DNA of 64,000 nt from Pseudalkalibacillus sp051842935 (GCF_051842935.1 NZ_JBPXRR010000001.1:1674001-1738000); one strand, 5' to 3'; positions 17,807 through 26,167 are shown, numbered from the stretch's first letter. Translations and numbers: made by a program. The notes: generated by a model not told the origin, from the letters alone.

Positions 17807-17835
17807 TTGAAAATTCTATATACTTATGCTAAAAT
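17807..17835 (+). promoter_or_regulatory. sigma-A promoter of the small HTH-like gene
   Basis: TTGAAA at 17807-17812, a 17-base spacer and TAAAAT at 17830-17835 precede the + strand gene at 17866. A second TATAAT at 17841 has no clear -35 partner. Confidence 0.7.
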
Positions 17836-17865
17836 GGGACTATAATAGGAGGGAGGAATGTCCTT

Positions 17866-18090
17866 ATGTACAATCGCATTCGACATTATTCTCGTACCCC
17901 TTACCCTAAACTGAGATTTAAGGTTTTGGCAGCAGTAGAACATGTGAAAGCAGAACAACATCGCTCCCCCACTATCAATGAGCTTTCCCTTGTAACAGGC
18001 GCTTCTGTAGAATGGATCCTTGAATCCATGGAATTCAACGTGGCGTCCAATCAAAGAATCTCTGGCATAAGAGAATGCACATTACATTAG
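17866..18090 (+). CDS. small protein resembling sigma-70 region 3
   Basis: A 74-residue basic protein. The stretch HRSPTINELSLVTGASVEWI and the following LESMEF look like region 3 of sigma-B/F/G factors (the RxPTxxEIAxxLGVSxEEVLESME pattern), but regions 2 and 4 are absent. GGAGGGAGG precedes the ATG and a good promoter is upstream. It is convergent with the MarR gene, overlapping its end by four bases. Whether it touches RNA polymerase is unknown; a DNA-binding or anti-sigma role is only an inference. Confidence 0.65.
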   Translation: MYNRIRHYSRTPYPKLRFKVLAAVEHVKAEQHRSPTINELSLVTGASVEWILESMEFNVASNQRISGIRECTLH

Positions 18091-18590
18091 CTCCCGTCTT
18101 TTAAAGACTTTGAAGTCCTTTCCGTCCAATCGATGAACTCGGAACCATGAAAGTATTGATTCAGTTCTTTATGGAAATCCATCATTTGTTTCATGAATTC
18201 CATATTATCCTCAGATTCTTTACTATAGTCTTCTAGATAGTCGTACAACTTATACGAGAAATCATAGGACTCTTGAATTTTCTGTTCCCCTAATTCAGTT
18301 AAAGTCGCATAGGACACACGGCGGTCTGCCGCTTTTTTCATCAAGGTGATGAGACCTTTTTGCTTGAGACGTGTAATGACCTGCATAACCGTAGACACAT
18401 CCCACAATCCGATGGATGCAATTTTCGTGATGGTTGCTTCTTTTTCGAGATGGACAATCCACAGCACGTGTTGCTCAGCTTGGGTCAATCCAATGCTTCT
18501 AGCTGATTTCTGCCATTCTTCTTCCAATACTTTATAAGTCCCTCTCAAATAATTCATGATGATATGCAAGTTGGACATATTGACTTTCAC
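18087..18590 (-). CDS. MarR-family regulator, Hpr/ScoC-like
   Basis: A 167-residue winged-helix regulator. The segment SIGLTQAEQHVLWIVHLEKE and ITKIASIGLWDVSTVMQVIT resemble ScoC (Hpr) of B. subtilis more than ordinary MarR proteins; the wing contains KAADRRVSYATLT. It is shorter than ScoC (203 residues) and lacks its C-terminal tail, so orthology is uncertain. The start is GTG with GAGGCG six bases away; an ATG twelve bases downstream is possible. The 250-base upstream region holds no gene. Confidence 0.8.
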   Translation of the reverse strand: MKVNMSNLHIIMNYLRGTYKVLEEEWQKSARSIGLTQAEQHVLWIVHLEKEATITKIASIGLWDVSTVMQVITRLKQKGLITLMKKAADRRVSYATLTELGEQKIQESYDFSYKLYDYLEDYSKESEDNMEFMKQMMDFHKELNQYFHGSEFIDWTERTSKSLKDGS

Positions 18591-18843
18591 TACCAGCGCC
18601 TCGCTTTCTCTAGTCTATTAATAGGCATTAAAAGGTAGTTTAATATTAACATATTTTGTAAACTTCGACACCCTTCAATGCTTATTTTACAAAATTCGTT
18701 TCAGGGTGCTTAAATACGACTAGCTCTATGGAAGGAGTTTTCCACTTTCGCTAATAAGGTAAAATGAGAGGTTGACCTGGAGCTGGAAGGACTTTCAACA
18801 CGAAAACAGTCCCATTTCTCCAAATCAACCTTCGTCATCATAC

Positions 18844-19971
18844 TTATTGATTTCCTACTTCGCGAATGATGTTGACGACCAATTCGGAAGTCTTGACCAG
18901 TTCTTCAATCGGCATGCGCTCATTCTTTGTGTGGATCTCTTCATATCCGACTGCTAGATTGACCGTCGGAATTCCGAAGCCTGCGATGATGTTTGCGTCA
19001 CTTCCTCCACCGCTTTGTTGCAATTCCGGTTTACGTCCAAGTTTCTCGACCGCTTGTTTCGCCACTACAACGACATGATCTCCATGGTCATATTTGAAGC
19101 CTGGATACATGACGTTCACATCGACATGTGCTTTTCCGCCCATTTTTTCTGCTGTTTCCTCAAAAGCATCCTTCATTTTCTTCACTTGTGCTTCCATTTT
19201 TTCAGGAATCAATGAACGAGCTTCCGCAAGGATTTCCACATGATCGATGACGATGTTCGTATTCGTACCTGCACCGCCTTCAAAACGTCCGATGTTCGCG
19301 GTCGTTTCTTCGTCAATGCGTCCTAACGGCATTTTCGCGATCGCTTTTGCAGCAATTGTAATGGCAGAAACACCTTTTTCCGGAGCCACACCTGCGTGTG
19401 CGGTTTTCCCTTCGATGACAGCTTTCACTTTCGCTTGCGTAGGAGCAGCGACGATGATGTTCCCGACTTTACCATCTGAATCGAGCGCGAATCCAAATTT
19501 CGCATCCACAAGGGAAGGATCCAATTCTTTTGCACCGACAAGTCCTGATTCTTCACCTACTGTGATGACGAATTGAATTTGTCCGTGCTGGATGTCTTGC
19601 TCCTTCAGGACTTTGAGGGCTTCAAGCATTGCAGCAAGCCCTGCTTTGTCATCTGCGCCAAGAATGGTTGTCCCATCTGTTTTGATGTAGCCATCTTCTA
19701 TGGAAGGTTTCACGCCTTTGCCAGGTACAACTGTATCCATGTGAGAAGTGAAGTAGATCGAGTCTGCAGATCCGTTGGAAGCAGGTAATGTACAAACGAG
19801 ATTCCCTGCACCATGGCCTGTTCTCTCTTTGGAATCGTCTTCTACGACTTCAAGGCCCAAGTCTGAAAACTTCTTCTTCAACACTTTCGAAATTTCTTCT
19901 TCATATTTTGTTTCTGAGTCGATCTGCACGAGCTCTAGAAACTCTTCAACAAGTCTGTCTTGATTGATCAT
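18844..19971 (-). CDS. yqjE: M20 tripeptidase-like peptidase (YqjE)
   Basis: A 375-residue zinc aminopeptidase of the PepT-like M20B group. Metal ligands and catalytic residues are in SHMDTVVPG (near 77-85), GADDKAGLAA (near 105), GEESGLVGA (near 140) and the final SGGGSDAN segment. It probably frees an N-terminal amino acid from short peptides in the cytoplasm. It is the last gene of the methylmalonyl-CoA operon, 24 bases after yqjD, as in B. subtilis where yqjE follows yqjD. Its role in that pathway is unclear. Confidence 0.88.
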   Translation of the reverse strand: MINQDRLVEEFLELVQIDSETKYEEEISKVLKKKFSDLGLEVVEDDSKERTGHGAGNLVCTLPASNGSADSIYFTSHMDTVVPGKGVKPSIEDGYIKTDGTTILGADDKAGLAAMLEALKVLKEQDIQHGQIQFVITVGEESGLVGAKELDPSLVDAKFGFALDSDGKVGNIIVAAPTQAKVKAVIEGKTAHAGVAPEKGVSAITIAAKAIAKMPLGRIDEETTANIGRFEGGAGTNTNIVIDHVEILAEARSLIPEKMEAQVKKMKDAFEETAEKMGGKAHVDVNVMYPGFKYDHGDHVVVVAKQAVEKLGRKPELQQSGGGSDANIIAGFGIPTVNLAVGYEEIHTKNERMPIEELVKTSELVVNIIREVGNQ

Positions 19972-19995
19972 ATCATCAAGTCTCCTTTCAGTTCT

Positions 19996-21543
19996 TTACA
20001 ACGGTATATTGCCGTGTTTCTTATATGGACGATGCACTTTCTTGTTCCTGAGCATATGTAAGGATTGGGTCAGTTTGATCCGCGTCTCCCTTGGATCGAT
20101 GACATCATCGACCATTCCCCTTGCCGCAGCAACATAAGGGTTCGCGAATTTCTCCCGGTACTCTTCAATCTTTTCTTTTCTCGTCTGCTCAGGGTCTTCA
20201 CTATTATTGATCTCTTTTGCAAAAATGATGTTCGCTGCACCTTCAGGACCCATAACGGCGATTTCAGCATTCGGCCATGCAAACACAAGATCCGCTCCGA
20301 TGGATTTACTGTTCAATGCGACATAAGCACCGCCATATGCTTTTCGAGTGATGACGGTAATTTTCGGTACAGTCGCTTCGGAGTATGCGTAAAGGATTTT
20401 CGCCCCATGTCTAATAATACCGCCATGTTCCTGCTTAATGCCAGGGAAAAAGCCTGTCACATCTTCAAAGGTGATCAACGGAATATTGAAACTGTCACAG
20501 AAACGGATGAAACGCGCTACTTTATCGGAAGAATCGATGTCCAGTCCGCCTGCCATCACTTTCGGTTGATTACAGATCAGACCCACGGATTCCCCGTTGA
20601 TTCTACCAAACCCAACGACGATATTTTTTGCAAAATCCTTATGGACTTCCATAAACGATCCGTCATCGACCACTTCTACAATAACATTTCTGACGTCATA
20701 TGGGCGAATCGATTCAAATGGAACGATATCAGCAAGGTTGTCGCGATAATCCGATTCATCATCCACTTGCTTCGGTTCCGGTTTCTCTTCACTGTTCTGT
20801 GGCAAGTAATCGAGTAACCTTCTCACATTCGCCAACACTTCTTCTTCTGTAGGTGCTGTAAAGTGGGCATTGCCACTCTTCGAACTGTGAACTTTCGCTC
20901 CACCTAAGTCTTCTGCACTGATCTTCTCACCCGTAACGGTTTCAATGACTTTCGGTCCGGTAATGAACATCTGACTCGTCTGTTCGACCATGAAAACGAA
21001 ATCAGTGATTGCAGGTGAATAAACCGCTCCACCCGCACACGGTCCAAGGATGACCGAAATCTGTGGGATGACACCGGAATAGACGGAGTTGCGATAGAAG
21101 ATTTGACCGTATCCATCCAAGGATACGACTCCTTCCTGGATACGCGCGCCTCCGGAATCATTCAATCCGATGAATGGTGCGCCGTTCTCAGCAGCGAGAT
21201 CCATCACCTTCGCGATTTTTTGTGCATGCATCTCTCCGAGTGCGCCTCCGAACACGGTGAAATCTTGTGCAAACAGATAGACGGAACGACCGTGGACCGT
21301 ACCATACCCGGTCACGACCCCTTCACCAGGCGCACGGTTTTTGTCCATACCGAAATCGTTCGTTCGATGTTCAATGAACGGATTGATTTCGACAAAGCTT
21401 CCTTCATCCAACAACAGATCGATCCGCTCGCGTGCCGTCAGTTTCCCTTTTTCATGCTGTTTATCGATTCGTTCGTCTCCGCCACCCATTTCGACTTCGC
21501 GGCGCCGGTCATACAGTTCATTGATTTTATCGTAGATGTCCAT
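19996..21543 (-). CDS. yqjD: acyl-CoA (propionyl-CoA) carboxylase carboxyltransferase subunit (YqjD)
   Basis: A 515-residue biotin-dependent carboxyltransferase with the two crotonase-like halves of the PccB/MccB family (N half near residues 30-280, C half near 290-510). The glycine-rich segments LNDSGGARIQEGV and GPCAGGAVYSPA, and later EDVTGFFPGIKQE with AYGGAYVA, line the acyl-CoA and biotin sites. It would carboxylate propionyl-CoA to (S)-methylmalonyl-CoA. Its biotin carboxylase/carrier partner is not in this window. Two bases separate it from the upstream B12-epimerase gene. Confidence 0.9.
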   Translation of the reverse strand: MDIYDKINELYDRRREVEMGGGDERIDKQHEKGKLTARERIDLLLDEGSFVEINPFIEHRTNDFGMDKNRAPGEGVVTGYGTVHGRSVYLFAQDFTVFGGALGEMHAQKIAKVMDLAAENGAPFIGLNDSGGARIQEGVVSLDGYGQIFYRNSVYSGVIPQISVILGPCAGGAVYSPAITDFVFMVEQTSQMFITGPKVIETVTGEKISAEDLGGAKVHSSKSGNAHFTAPTEEEVLANVRRLLDYLPQNSEEKPEPKQVDDESDYRDNLADIVPFESIRPYDVRNVIVEVVDDGSFMEVHKDFAKNIVVGFGRINGESVGLICNQPKVMAGGLDIDSSDKVARFIRFCDSFNIPLITFEDVTGFFPGIKQEHGGIIRHGAKILYAYSEATVPKITVITRKAYGGAYVALNSKSIGADLVFAWPNAEIAVMGPEGAANIIFAKEINNSEDPEQTRKEKIEEYREKFANPYVAAARGMVDDVIDPRETRIKLTQSLHMLRNKKVHRPYKKHGNIPL

Positions 21544-21545
21544 GA

Positions 21546-22388
21546 TTACAAACGCTCCTTCGATTCTTTCTCACACAATTCATAAAGTACACCATTTGCT
21601 GATTTAGGATGCATGAATGCGATGGATGCTCCTCCTGCGCCAGGCTTAGGTGCATCGTGGATCATTTGGATGCCTTTCTTTTTCAATTCTGCAATCCTGC
21701 CTTCAATATCTTTCACACCTAAGGCGACATGGTGAATCCCTGGTCCGCGCTTATCAATGAATCCTTGAATCGAGCTTTCTTTGGATGTCGGCTCCAACAA
21801 TTCCAATTTCACATTGCCAGCCTCGATGAACGCGACTTTCACATTTTCCGACTCTACTTCTTCAACGCCTTGCAGCTTTAGTTGCAGTGTGTCCAAATAA
21901 AAAGGAAGCGAGTCATCAAGTGATTGGACAGCAATTCCGATGTGATCAATCTTCTCCACAAGTTCCATGTCACTCTTCACTTCAATCCCATCCCGCTGGT
22001 ACACAGCCTGCTCGATGAACTTCGCTGTATCAATTGAGAGCGTGCCTGGTGTGAAGATCTTCTTGATACCTTGTTCTTCTAAGAACGGAATGTCTTCCCA
22101 CGGAATGACGCCACCGCCGACAACGATGATGTCCTCTGCGCCTTGTGCTTTCAAACCTTTTATGACATCTGGAAAAAGTTCATTATGCGCACCGGACAAG
22201 CAAGACAATCCGATTGCGTCGACATCCTCTTGGATGGCGGATGCGACGATCTGTTCCGGTGTTTGTCTTAGCCCTGTATAGATGACTTCCATCCCATAGT
22301 CCCGCAAGGCTTGAGAAATGATCAACGCTCCACGGTCATGTCCGTCCAATCCTGGCTTCGCAATCAACACTCTTATTTTCTTTTCCAT
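21546..22388 (-). CDS. fusion of methylmalonyl-CoA mutase B12-binding domain and methylmalonyl-CoA epimerase
   Basis: A 280-residue two-domain protein. Residues 1-135 are the cobalamin domain of the mutase: GLDGHDRG carries D15-x-H17-x-x-G20 with His17 as lower cobalt ligand, then the LSCLSG and VVGGGVIP motifs. Residues 145-280 are a vicinal-oxygen-chelate epimerase: KIDHIGIAV, VKLELLEP, RGPGIHHVAL and the terminal GVLYELCE supply the metal ligands. One polypeptide therefore offers the mutase B12 subunit and the enzyme making its (R)-substrate. Frame is continuous, so this is not an assembly join. Genes for the catalytic mutase (upstream, 24 bases) and carboxylase (downstream, 2 bases) flank it. 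Confidence 0.9.
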   Translation of the reverse strand: MEKKIRVLIAKPGLDGHDRGALIISQALRDYGMEVIYTGLRQTPEQIVASAIQEDVDAIGLSCLSGAHNELFPDVIKGLKAQGAEDIIVVGGGVIPWEDIPFLEEQGIKKIFTPGTLSIDTAKFIEQAVYQRDGIEVKSDMELVEKIDHIGIAVQSLDDSLPFYLDTLQLKLQGVEEVESENVKVAFIEAGNVKLELLEPTSKESSIQGFIDKRGPGIHHVALGVKDIEGRIAELKKKGIQMIHDAPKPGAGGASIAFMHPKSANGVLYELCEKESKERL

Positions 22389-22412
22389 CTGATTTCCCTC
22401 CGTCTCCGCTGT

Positions 22413-24068
22413 TTAAATTCCTGTGAATTCCCCGAACTCTTCACGTAAAACGCCACAAATCTCACCGATTGTACAATACGATCTTACACATTCCACAATA
22501 TGAGGCATCAAGTTGTCTGAACCTTGGGCTGCCCGGCGAAGTGCTTCTAACTGAGCGCTCGCTCGTTCTTGATCCCTGTTCTCCCGGATATCTGCCAACT
22601 TTTTCACCTGGTTCGCCGCAAGTTCCGGATCGAGTCGATGCAGTTCAGGCTTCGGTTCATCATCCAATTGGTAAGCATTCATTCCGACGACGATCTGATC
22701 GCCCTTTTCGATCGCTTTCTGTGTTTCGTAAGCCGTATGATGGATTTCACGCTGCATGTAACCTTGTTCAACCGCAGACACAGCTCCACCTAGCTCTTCT
22801 ATTTTATCCAGATAGCTGTTTGCTTCATTTTCCAACTCACTGGTCAACGACTCGACATAGTAGGAGCCTGCAAGTGGATCGACTGTATCTGCTACTCCGC
22901 TCTCATTTGCCAGGATTTGCTGCGTACGTAATGCGATTCGAGCTGAATCCTCTGTCGGAAGAGCAAGTGCCTCATCGCGGGAATTCGTGTGAAGACTCTG
23001 CGTTCCGCCAAGTACAGCCGATAACGCTTGCACCGTAACACGTACGATGTTGTTATCAGGTTGTTGCGCCGTTAATGTAGAACCACCTGTTTGGGTATGG
23101 AAACGGAGCTGCCAGCTTTTCGGATTCTTCGCATTGTACTCTTCTTTCATGATCTTCGCCCACATTCTTCTCGCCGCTCTGAACTTGGCCACTTCTTCAA
23201 AAAATTCATTATGCGCATTGAAGAAGAATGCGAGGCGTGGTGCAAATTTATCGATATCGAGACCAGCCGATAATGCCGCCTCGACGTATGCTTTTCCATT
23301 GGCAATTGTAAAAGCAAGCTCTTGCGCTGCCGTTGCTCCCGCTTCACGGATGTGATAACCGGAAATACTGATTGTATTCCACTTAGGCACATTGTCCGAG
23401 CAATACGCGAAAATGTCTGTAATGAGACGCATTGATGGTTTAGGCGGGAAGATATAAGTCCCCCGTGCAATATATTCTTTCAAAATGTCATTTTGGATCG
23501 TTCCTGAGATTTTCTCAGGTGAGACCCCTTGCTTTTCTGCAACGACGATATACATCGCTAGCAGCACTGCCGCCGGTGCATTGATCGTCATTGATGTACT
23601 TACTTTATCCAATGGAATGCCTTTCAATAAAGCTTCCATGTCTTCTAAGGAATCAATGGCTACGCCGACTTTTCCGACTTCCCCTCTCGACATCGCATGA
23701 TCGGAGTCATACCCGATTTGAGTCGGGAGATCAAACGCGACGGACAGTCCCGTTTGTCCTTGCTCAAGCAAATAGTGGAACCGTTTGTTCGTTTCAACCG
23801 CAGAACCGAATCCTGCATATTGGCGCATCGTCCAATGCCGTGCACGATACATCGTCGGCTGAATCCCTCTTGTATATGGATATTGTCCAGGCAGTCCGAG
23901 CTGCTCCATATAGTCAGATTCCAGTTGCTCAGGTAAGTATAATCGTTCAACCGGTATGTTGGAGGAAGTTTTGAACTCCTCTTTCCGCTCCGGGAATCTT
24001 TCCATCAACTTTTTCGTCGTTTCTTGCCACTCTTTGTATAATTGATTGAAGTCTTTCTCCTGTTCCAT
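22413..24068 (-). CDS. methylmalonyl-CoA mutase, catalytic (large) subunit
   Basis: A 551-residue TIM-barrel subunit interconverting (R)-methylmalonyl-CoA and succinyl-CoA by a radical mechanism. Typical segments: YTRGIQPTMYRARHWTMRQY near residues 65-84, LSVAFDLPTQIGYDSD near 108, GGTQSLHTNSRDEALALP near 355 and DPLAGSYYVESLT. The protein stops where the B12 domain would begin in one-chain mutases; that domain is encoded by the next gene. AAAGGAGG precedes the ATG. First gene of the operon. A MeaB-type chaperone GTPase, usual for this enzyme, is not seen in the window. Confidence 0.92.
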   Translation of the reverse strand: MEQEKDFNQLYKEWQETTKKLMERFPERKEEFKTSSNIPVERLYLPEQLESDYMEQLGLPGQYPYTRGIQPTMYRARHWTMRQYAGFGSAVETNKRFHYLLEQGQTGLSVAFDLPTQIGYDSDHAMSRGEVGKVGVAIDSLEDMEALLKGIPLDKVSTSMTINAPAAVLLAMYIVVAEKQGVSPEKISGTIQNDILKEYIARGTYIFPPKPSMRLITDIFAYCSDNVPKWNTISISGYHIREAGATAAQELAFTIANGKAYVEAALSAGLDIDKFAPRLAFFFNAHNEFFEEVAKFRAARRMWAKIMKEEYNAKNPKSWQLRFHTQTGGSTLTAQQPDNNIVRVTVQALSAVLGGTQSLHTNSRDEALALPTEDSARIALRTQQILANESGVADTVDPLAGSYYVESLTSELENEANSYLDKIEELGGAVSAVEQGYMQREIHHTAYETQKAIEKGDQIVVGMNAYQLDDEPKPELHRLDPELAANQVKKLADIRENRDQERASAQLEALRRAAQGSDNLMPHIVECVRSYCTIGEICGVLREEFGEFTGI

Positions 24069-24127
24069 TCTAGAAGCCTCCTTTTTCCATAACGTAAACC
24101 AGATATACCACCTACATCACTTCTCTA

Positions 24128-24141
24128 TGTAAGCGGTTAAC
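24128..24141. promoter_or_regulatory. cre-like site upstream of the mutase operon
   Basis: Read on the minus strand, GTTAACCGCTTACA matches the CcpA cre pattern TGNAANCGNWWNCA at every fixed position except the first two. It lies 60-75 bases upstream of the mutase start codon. Carbon catabolite control of propionyl-CoA use would be sensible, as for the mmg operon of B. subtilis, but the promoter itself is not obvious. Confidence 0.4.
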
Positions 24142-24180
24142 TCCTGCAAATCGTCGAAAAAACTCGAACTAGTCTTTCAC

Positions 24181-24209
24181 TTGTCCGGTTTCACGAATCT
24201 ATGTACAAT
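24181..24209 (+). promoter_or_regulatory. sigma-A promoter of prli42
   Basis: TTGTCC at 24181-24186, a 17-base spacer and TACAAT at 24204-24209, 30 bases before the start codon at 24239. Confidence 0.7.
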
Positions 24210-24238
24210 AAGAAGGAGAGTTTTAGGAGGTAGATTCC

Positions 24239-24328
24239 ATGCGAAACAAATTGATGAAAGTGATGATCTACATCATGATCGTAACGATGGTCGTCTCACT
24301 CTTGGCGAATGTTGCACTGATGTTCTAG
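24239..24328 (+). CDS. prli42: stressosome-associated miniprotein Prli42-like
   Basis: A 29-residue membrane miniprotein: a basic start (MRNKLMKVM) followed by one hydrophobic span rich in Ile, Met and Val, ending NVALMF. In Listeria, Prli42 anchors the stressosome to the membrane and is needed to sense oxidative stress; short, strongly Met-rich homologues occur across Bacillales. AGGAGGTAGATTCC before the ATG, a clear promoter and a strong terminator show it is a dedicated one-gene transcript. The assignment rests on size, pattern and position, as sequences this short give little alignment. Confidence 0.72.
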   Translation: MRNKLMKVMIYIMIVTMVVSLLANVALMF

Positions 24329-24335
24329 ATACTAG

Positions 24336-24397
24336 AAAAGGCGGGGAAATGTGATTACCGTAGCTGTGACTTCGGTATCCTTTTCCCGCCTTTTTTC
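24336..24397. terminator. terminator between prli42 and the L,D-transpeptidase gene
   Basis: AAAAGGCGGGGAAA pairs with TTTTCCCGCCTTTT across an inner hairpin (GATTACCG with CGGTATC), followed by a T-run on the + strand. An A-run on the other side lets it also serve the convergent minus-strand gene. Confidence 0.8.
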
Positions 24398-24409
24398 ATG
24401 ACGAATCGG

Positions 24410-24991
24410 TTATTCGATTAAATGGCGTTCTTTTGCGAGTTCTTCAAAGGATGTGTCATGATCGACGATTAACACTTTCGTACCTAAAGGAACGTGATCG
24501 AAGAGCCATTGGATATCGTTCTCGTAAAATCTCACACAACCTGCAGTGATGAATTTCCCGATGACTTCTGGGTTGTTCGTGCCGTGAAGTCCGTATATGC
24601 GACCGTCCGTCCCTTCAGCGTCAAAGCCGATCCATCTTGACCCAAGCGGGTTTTCCGGATCTCCGCCAGGGATGTCTTTTTTACGATAATAAGGATCCTT
24701 CGCTTTGACGACGATCGTGAATTCCCCCTCGGGTGTGAGCCCATTGAATCTCCCTGTGGCGACTTGCCCTTCCCTTTCAATTTTCCCATCATCAATATAG
24801 GCATACGTATTATCGGCTTTATTGACGATCACATAAGGATCACCCGGAAGTGGATTGAGTCCGAGTGGCCAGATCGGAGACGCCACGAATAAAAAAGAAG
24901 CTAGAAACAGTGTGAATGATGCCATAACGCCATAACCTCCTGAAATAGTCGCTTTCAGGTTATTTTGCGTTGAATGGCTCATGATTATCAC
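24410..24991 (-). CDS. L,D-transpeptidase (YkuD domain), membrane-anchored
   Basis: A 193-residue protein: an N-terminal hydrophobic span (about residues 20-42, anchor or signal) followed by a YkuD domain that would form or exchange 3-3 peptidoglycan cross-links outside the cell. The active-site segment is HGTNN followed by TAGCVRF, giving the catalytic His and Cys; the residue before Gly-Cys is Ala where His is common (SHGC). It overlaps the upstream yqjA-like gene by four bases. An ATG nine bases downstream of the first start is also possible. Confidence 0.85.
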   Translation of the reverse strand: MIIMSHSTQNNLKATISGGYGVMASFTLFLASFLFVASPIWPLGLNPLPGDPYVIVNKADNTYAYIDDGKIEREGQVATGRFNGLTPEGEFTIVVKAKDPYYRKKDIPGGDPENPLGSRWIGFDAEGTDGRIYGLHGTNNPEVIGKFITAGCVRFYENDIQWLFDHVPLGTKVLIVDHDTSFEELAKERHLIE

Positions 24992-25944
24992 ACGTCTCTA
25001 GCTTTAAAATACCTTTTCAGGATCAGATATTGTTCCATTTCGGTCAGGAAGTAATGGAGCGCTGAACGCGTCTCAAATTCCGATCGGTCTTTTGGTAGGT
25101 CCATCTCTCGGAATGCTTCCCTCATCCCTTCTAATTCATCCAGATAAATTTGTGCTGTATTCCCAGGATGGATCGCATCTGCGATATCATCCAGAAAGTC
25201 AGCGATACGGAAGTTCTGAACGTAGGTGTGGTCTATAGCAGTGATGATTGGCATGACCCTTCCGAGGATTTCGTACTGCTTTTCCCTCATTTTAAAATAA
25301 TTGTAATATTGGTCTTCATGTCGGGTGAGATGGTTCTCGACGTTCCGGAACGCAAGACTCTTCGCCTTTTGGATGATTTCATCCGCTTCGACGATCTCTT
25401 TTCCATCCCAATCGCTTTTGCCTTCTCTTAAGAATGAGGCGATCTCTTTAAGGATTATCTCGAATTTCGACTCAAGCTCTCCCTGGTATTTCTTCAACTG
25501 TTTTTCCATGCTCGGCATGTACAAGTTCATGACTAACGCCATACCGATTCCGATGACGATGATGCCCAGTTCATTCCATACGATTGCCCATGTAAAATCT
25601 TGAATGACCAGGAAGTGTAGGATGATGACCGAGCTTGTGATGACGCCTTCCTTCAATTTGAGTGCGACCATCGTTGGTATGAAAACGAGCAACAGAAGCC
25701 CAAGGACCAACGGATGATACGAAATCCCTTCAAAGAAGATGAAAGCGAAAAGAATCCCGACCAGACAGGCGGCAAAACGCTCCCAGGAACTGACGATCGA
25801 TTTCTTTTTCGTTACCTTGATGCAAAGGATGGCAAGGATTCCTGCTGATATGTAAAATTCCAGATTGAAAGCTTGTGCGATGAGAATCGCTATGGGAGCT
25901 GCGATTGCAGTCTTGATGGTCCGATACCCAATTTGAAATTTCAT
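24988..25944 (-). CDS. yqjA: aromatic acid exporter family membrane protein (YqjA/DUF939)
   Basis: A 318-residue protein with about four to six N-terminal membrane spans (residues 8-145) and a long cytoplasmic helical region (150-318), the architecture of the ArAE_1/DUF939 family, and nearly the same length as B. subtilis YqjA. Transport has been proposed for the family by similarity to AaeB but the substrate is unknown. GGAAGGGG precedes the ATG. It is coupled to the L,D-transpeptidase gene by a four-base overlap. Confidence 0.85.
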   Translation of the reverse strand: MKFQIGYRTIKTAIAAPIAILIAQAFNLEFYISAGILAILCIKVTKKKSIVSSWERFAACLVGILFAFIFFEGISYHPLVLGLLLLVFIPTMVALKLKEGVITSSVIILHFLVIQDFTWAIVWNELGIIVIGIGMALVMNLYMPSMEKQLKKYQGELESKFEIILKEIASFLREGKSDWDGKEIVEADEIIQKAKSLAFRNVENHLTRHEDQYYNYFKMREKQYEILGRVMPIITAIDHTYVQNFRIADFLDDIADAIHPGNTAQIYLDELEGMREAFREMDLPKDRSEFETRSALHYFLTEMEQYLILKRYFKARDV

Positions 25945-26020
25945 GGGTTACCCCTTCCTCCTGAACGAAAATCTTTCATTAATCATCGTGCCCAAAAATC
26001 CGATAAAGGTCAAACAAAAA

Positions 26021-26051
26021 CAAAAAAACTCCGCTTTCGCTAAGCAGAGTT
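26021..26051 (-). terminator. terminator of tRNA-Arg
   Basis: AACTCCGCTT at 26027-26036 pairs with AAGCAGAGTT at 26042-26051 (one wobble pair), followed on the minus strand by seven T. It lies 15 bases downstream of the tRNA. Confidence 0.85.
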
Positions 26052-26066
26052 TGAATAGTCAATGAA

Positions 26067-26141
26067 TGGCGCGCCCACCAGGATTCGAACCCAGAATACG
26101 AGAGCCGAAATCTCGTGTGATATCCATTTCACTATGGACGC
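26067..26141 (-). tRNA. tRNA-Arg, anticodon UCG
   Basis: A full cloverleaf on the minus strand: acceptor GCGTCCA (26141-26135) pairs with TGGGCGC; the D arm follows; the anticodon stem CGAGA/TCTCG encloses loop TTTCGGC with anticodon TCG, reading CGA arginine codons; the T loop is TTCGAAT. The discriminator G is followed by a genome-encoded CCA, included in the coordinates. It has its own consensus promoter and terminator. Confidence 0.95.
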
Positions 26142-26167
26142 AAATTGTTATGTGGTGACAGAAATTA

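Noticed and set aside
20065..20817. A 250-codon + strand open frame
   Set aside because: Antisense to yqjD; Phe/Cys/His-rich composition and no start signal.
26067..26141. Integration (att) site at the tRNA-Arg gene
   Set aside because: No integrase and no repeated tRNA 3' fragment was found in the window, although I could not search exhaustively.
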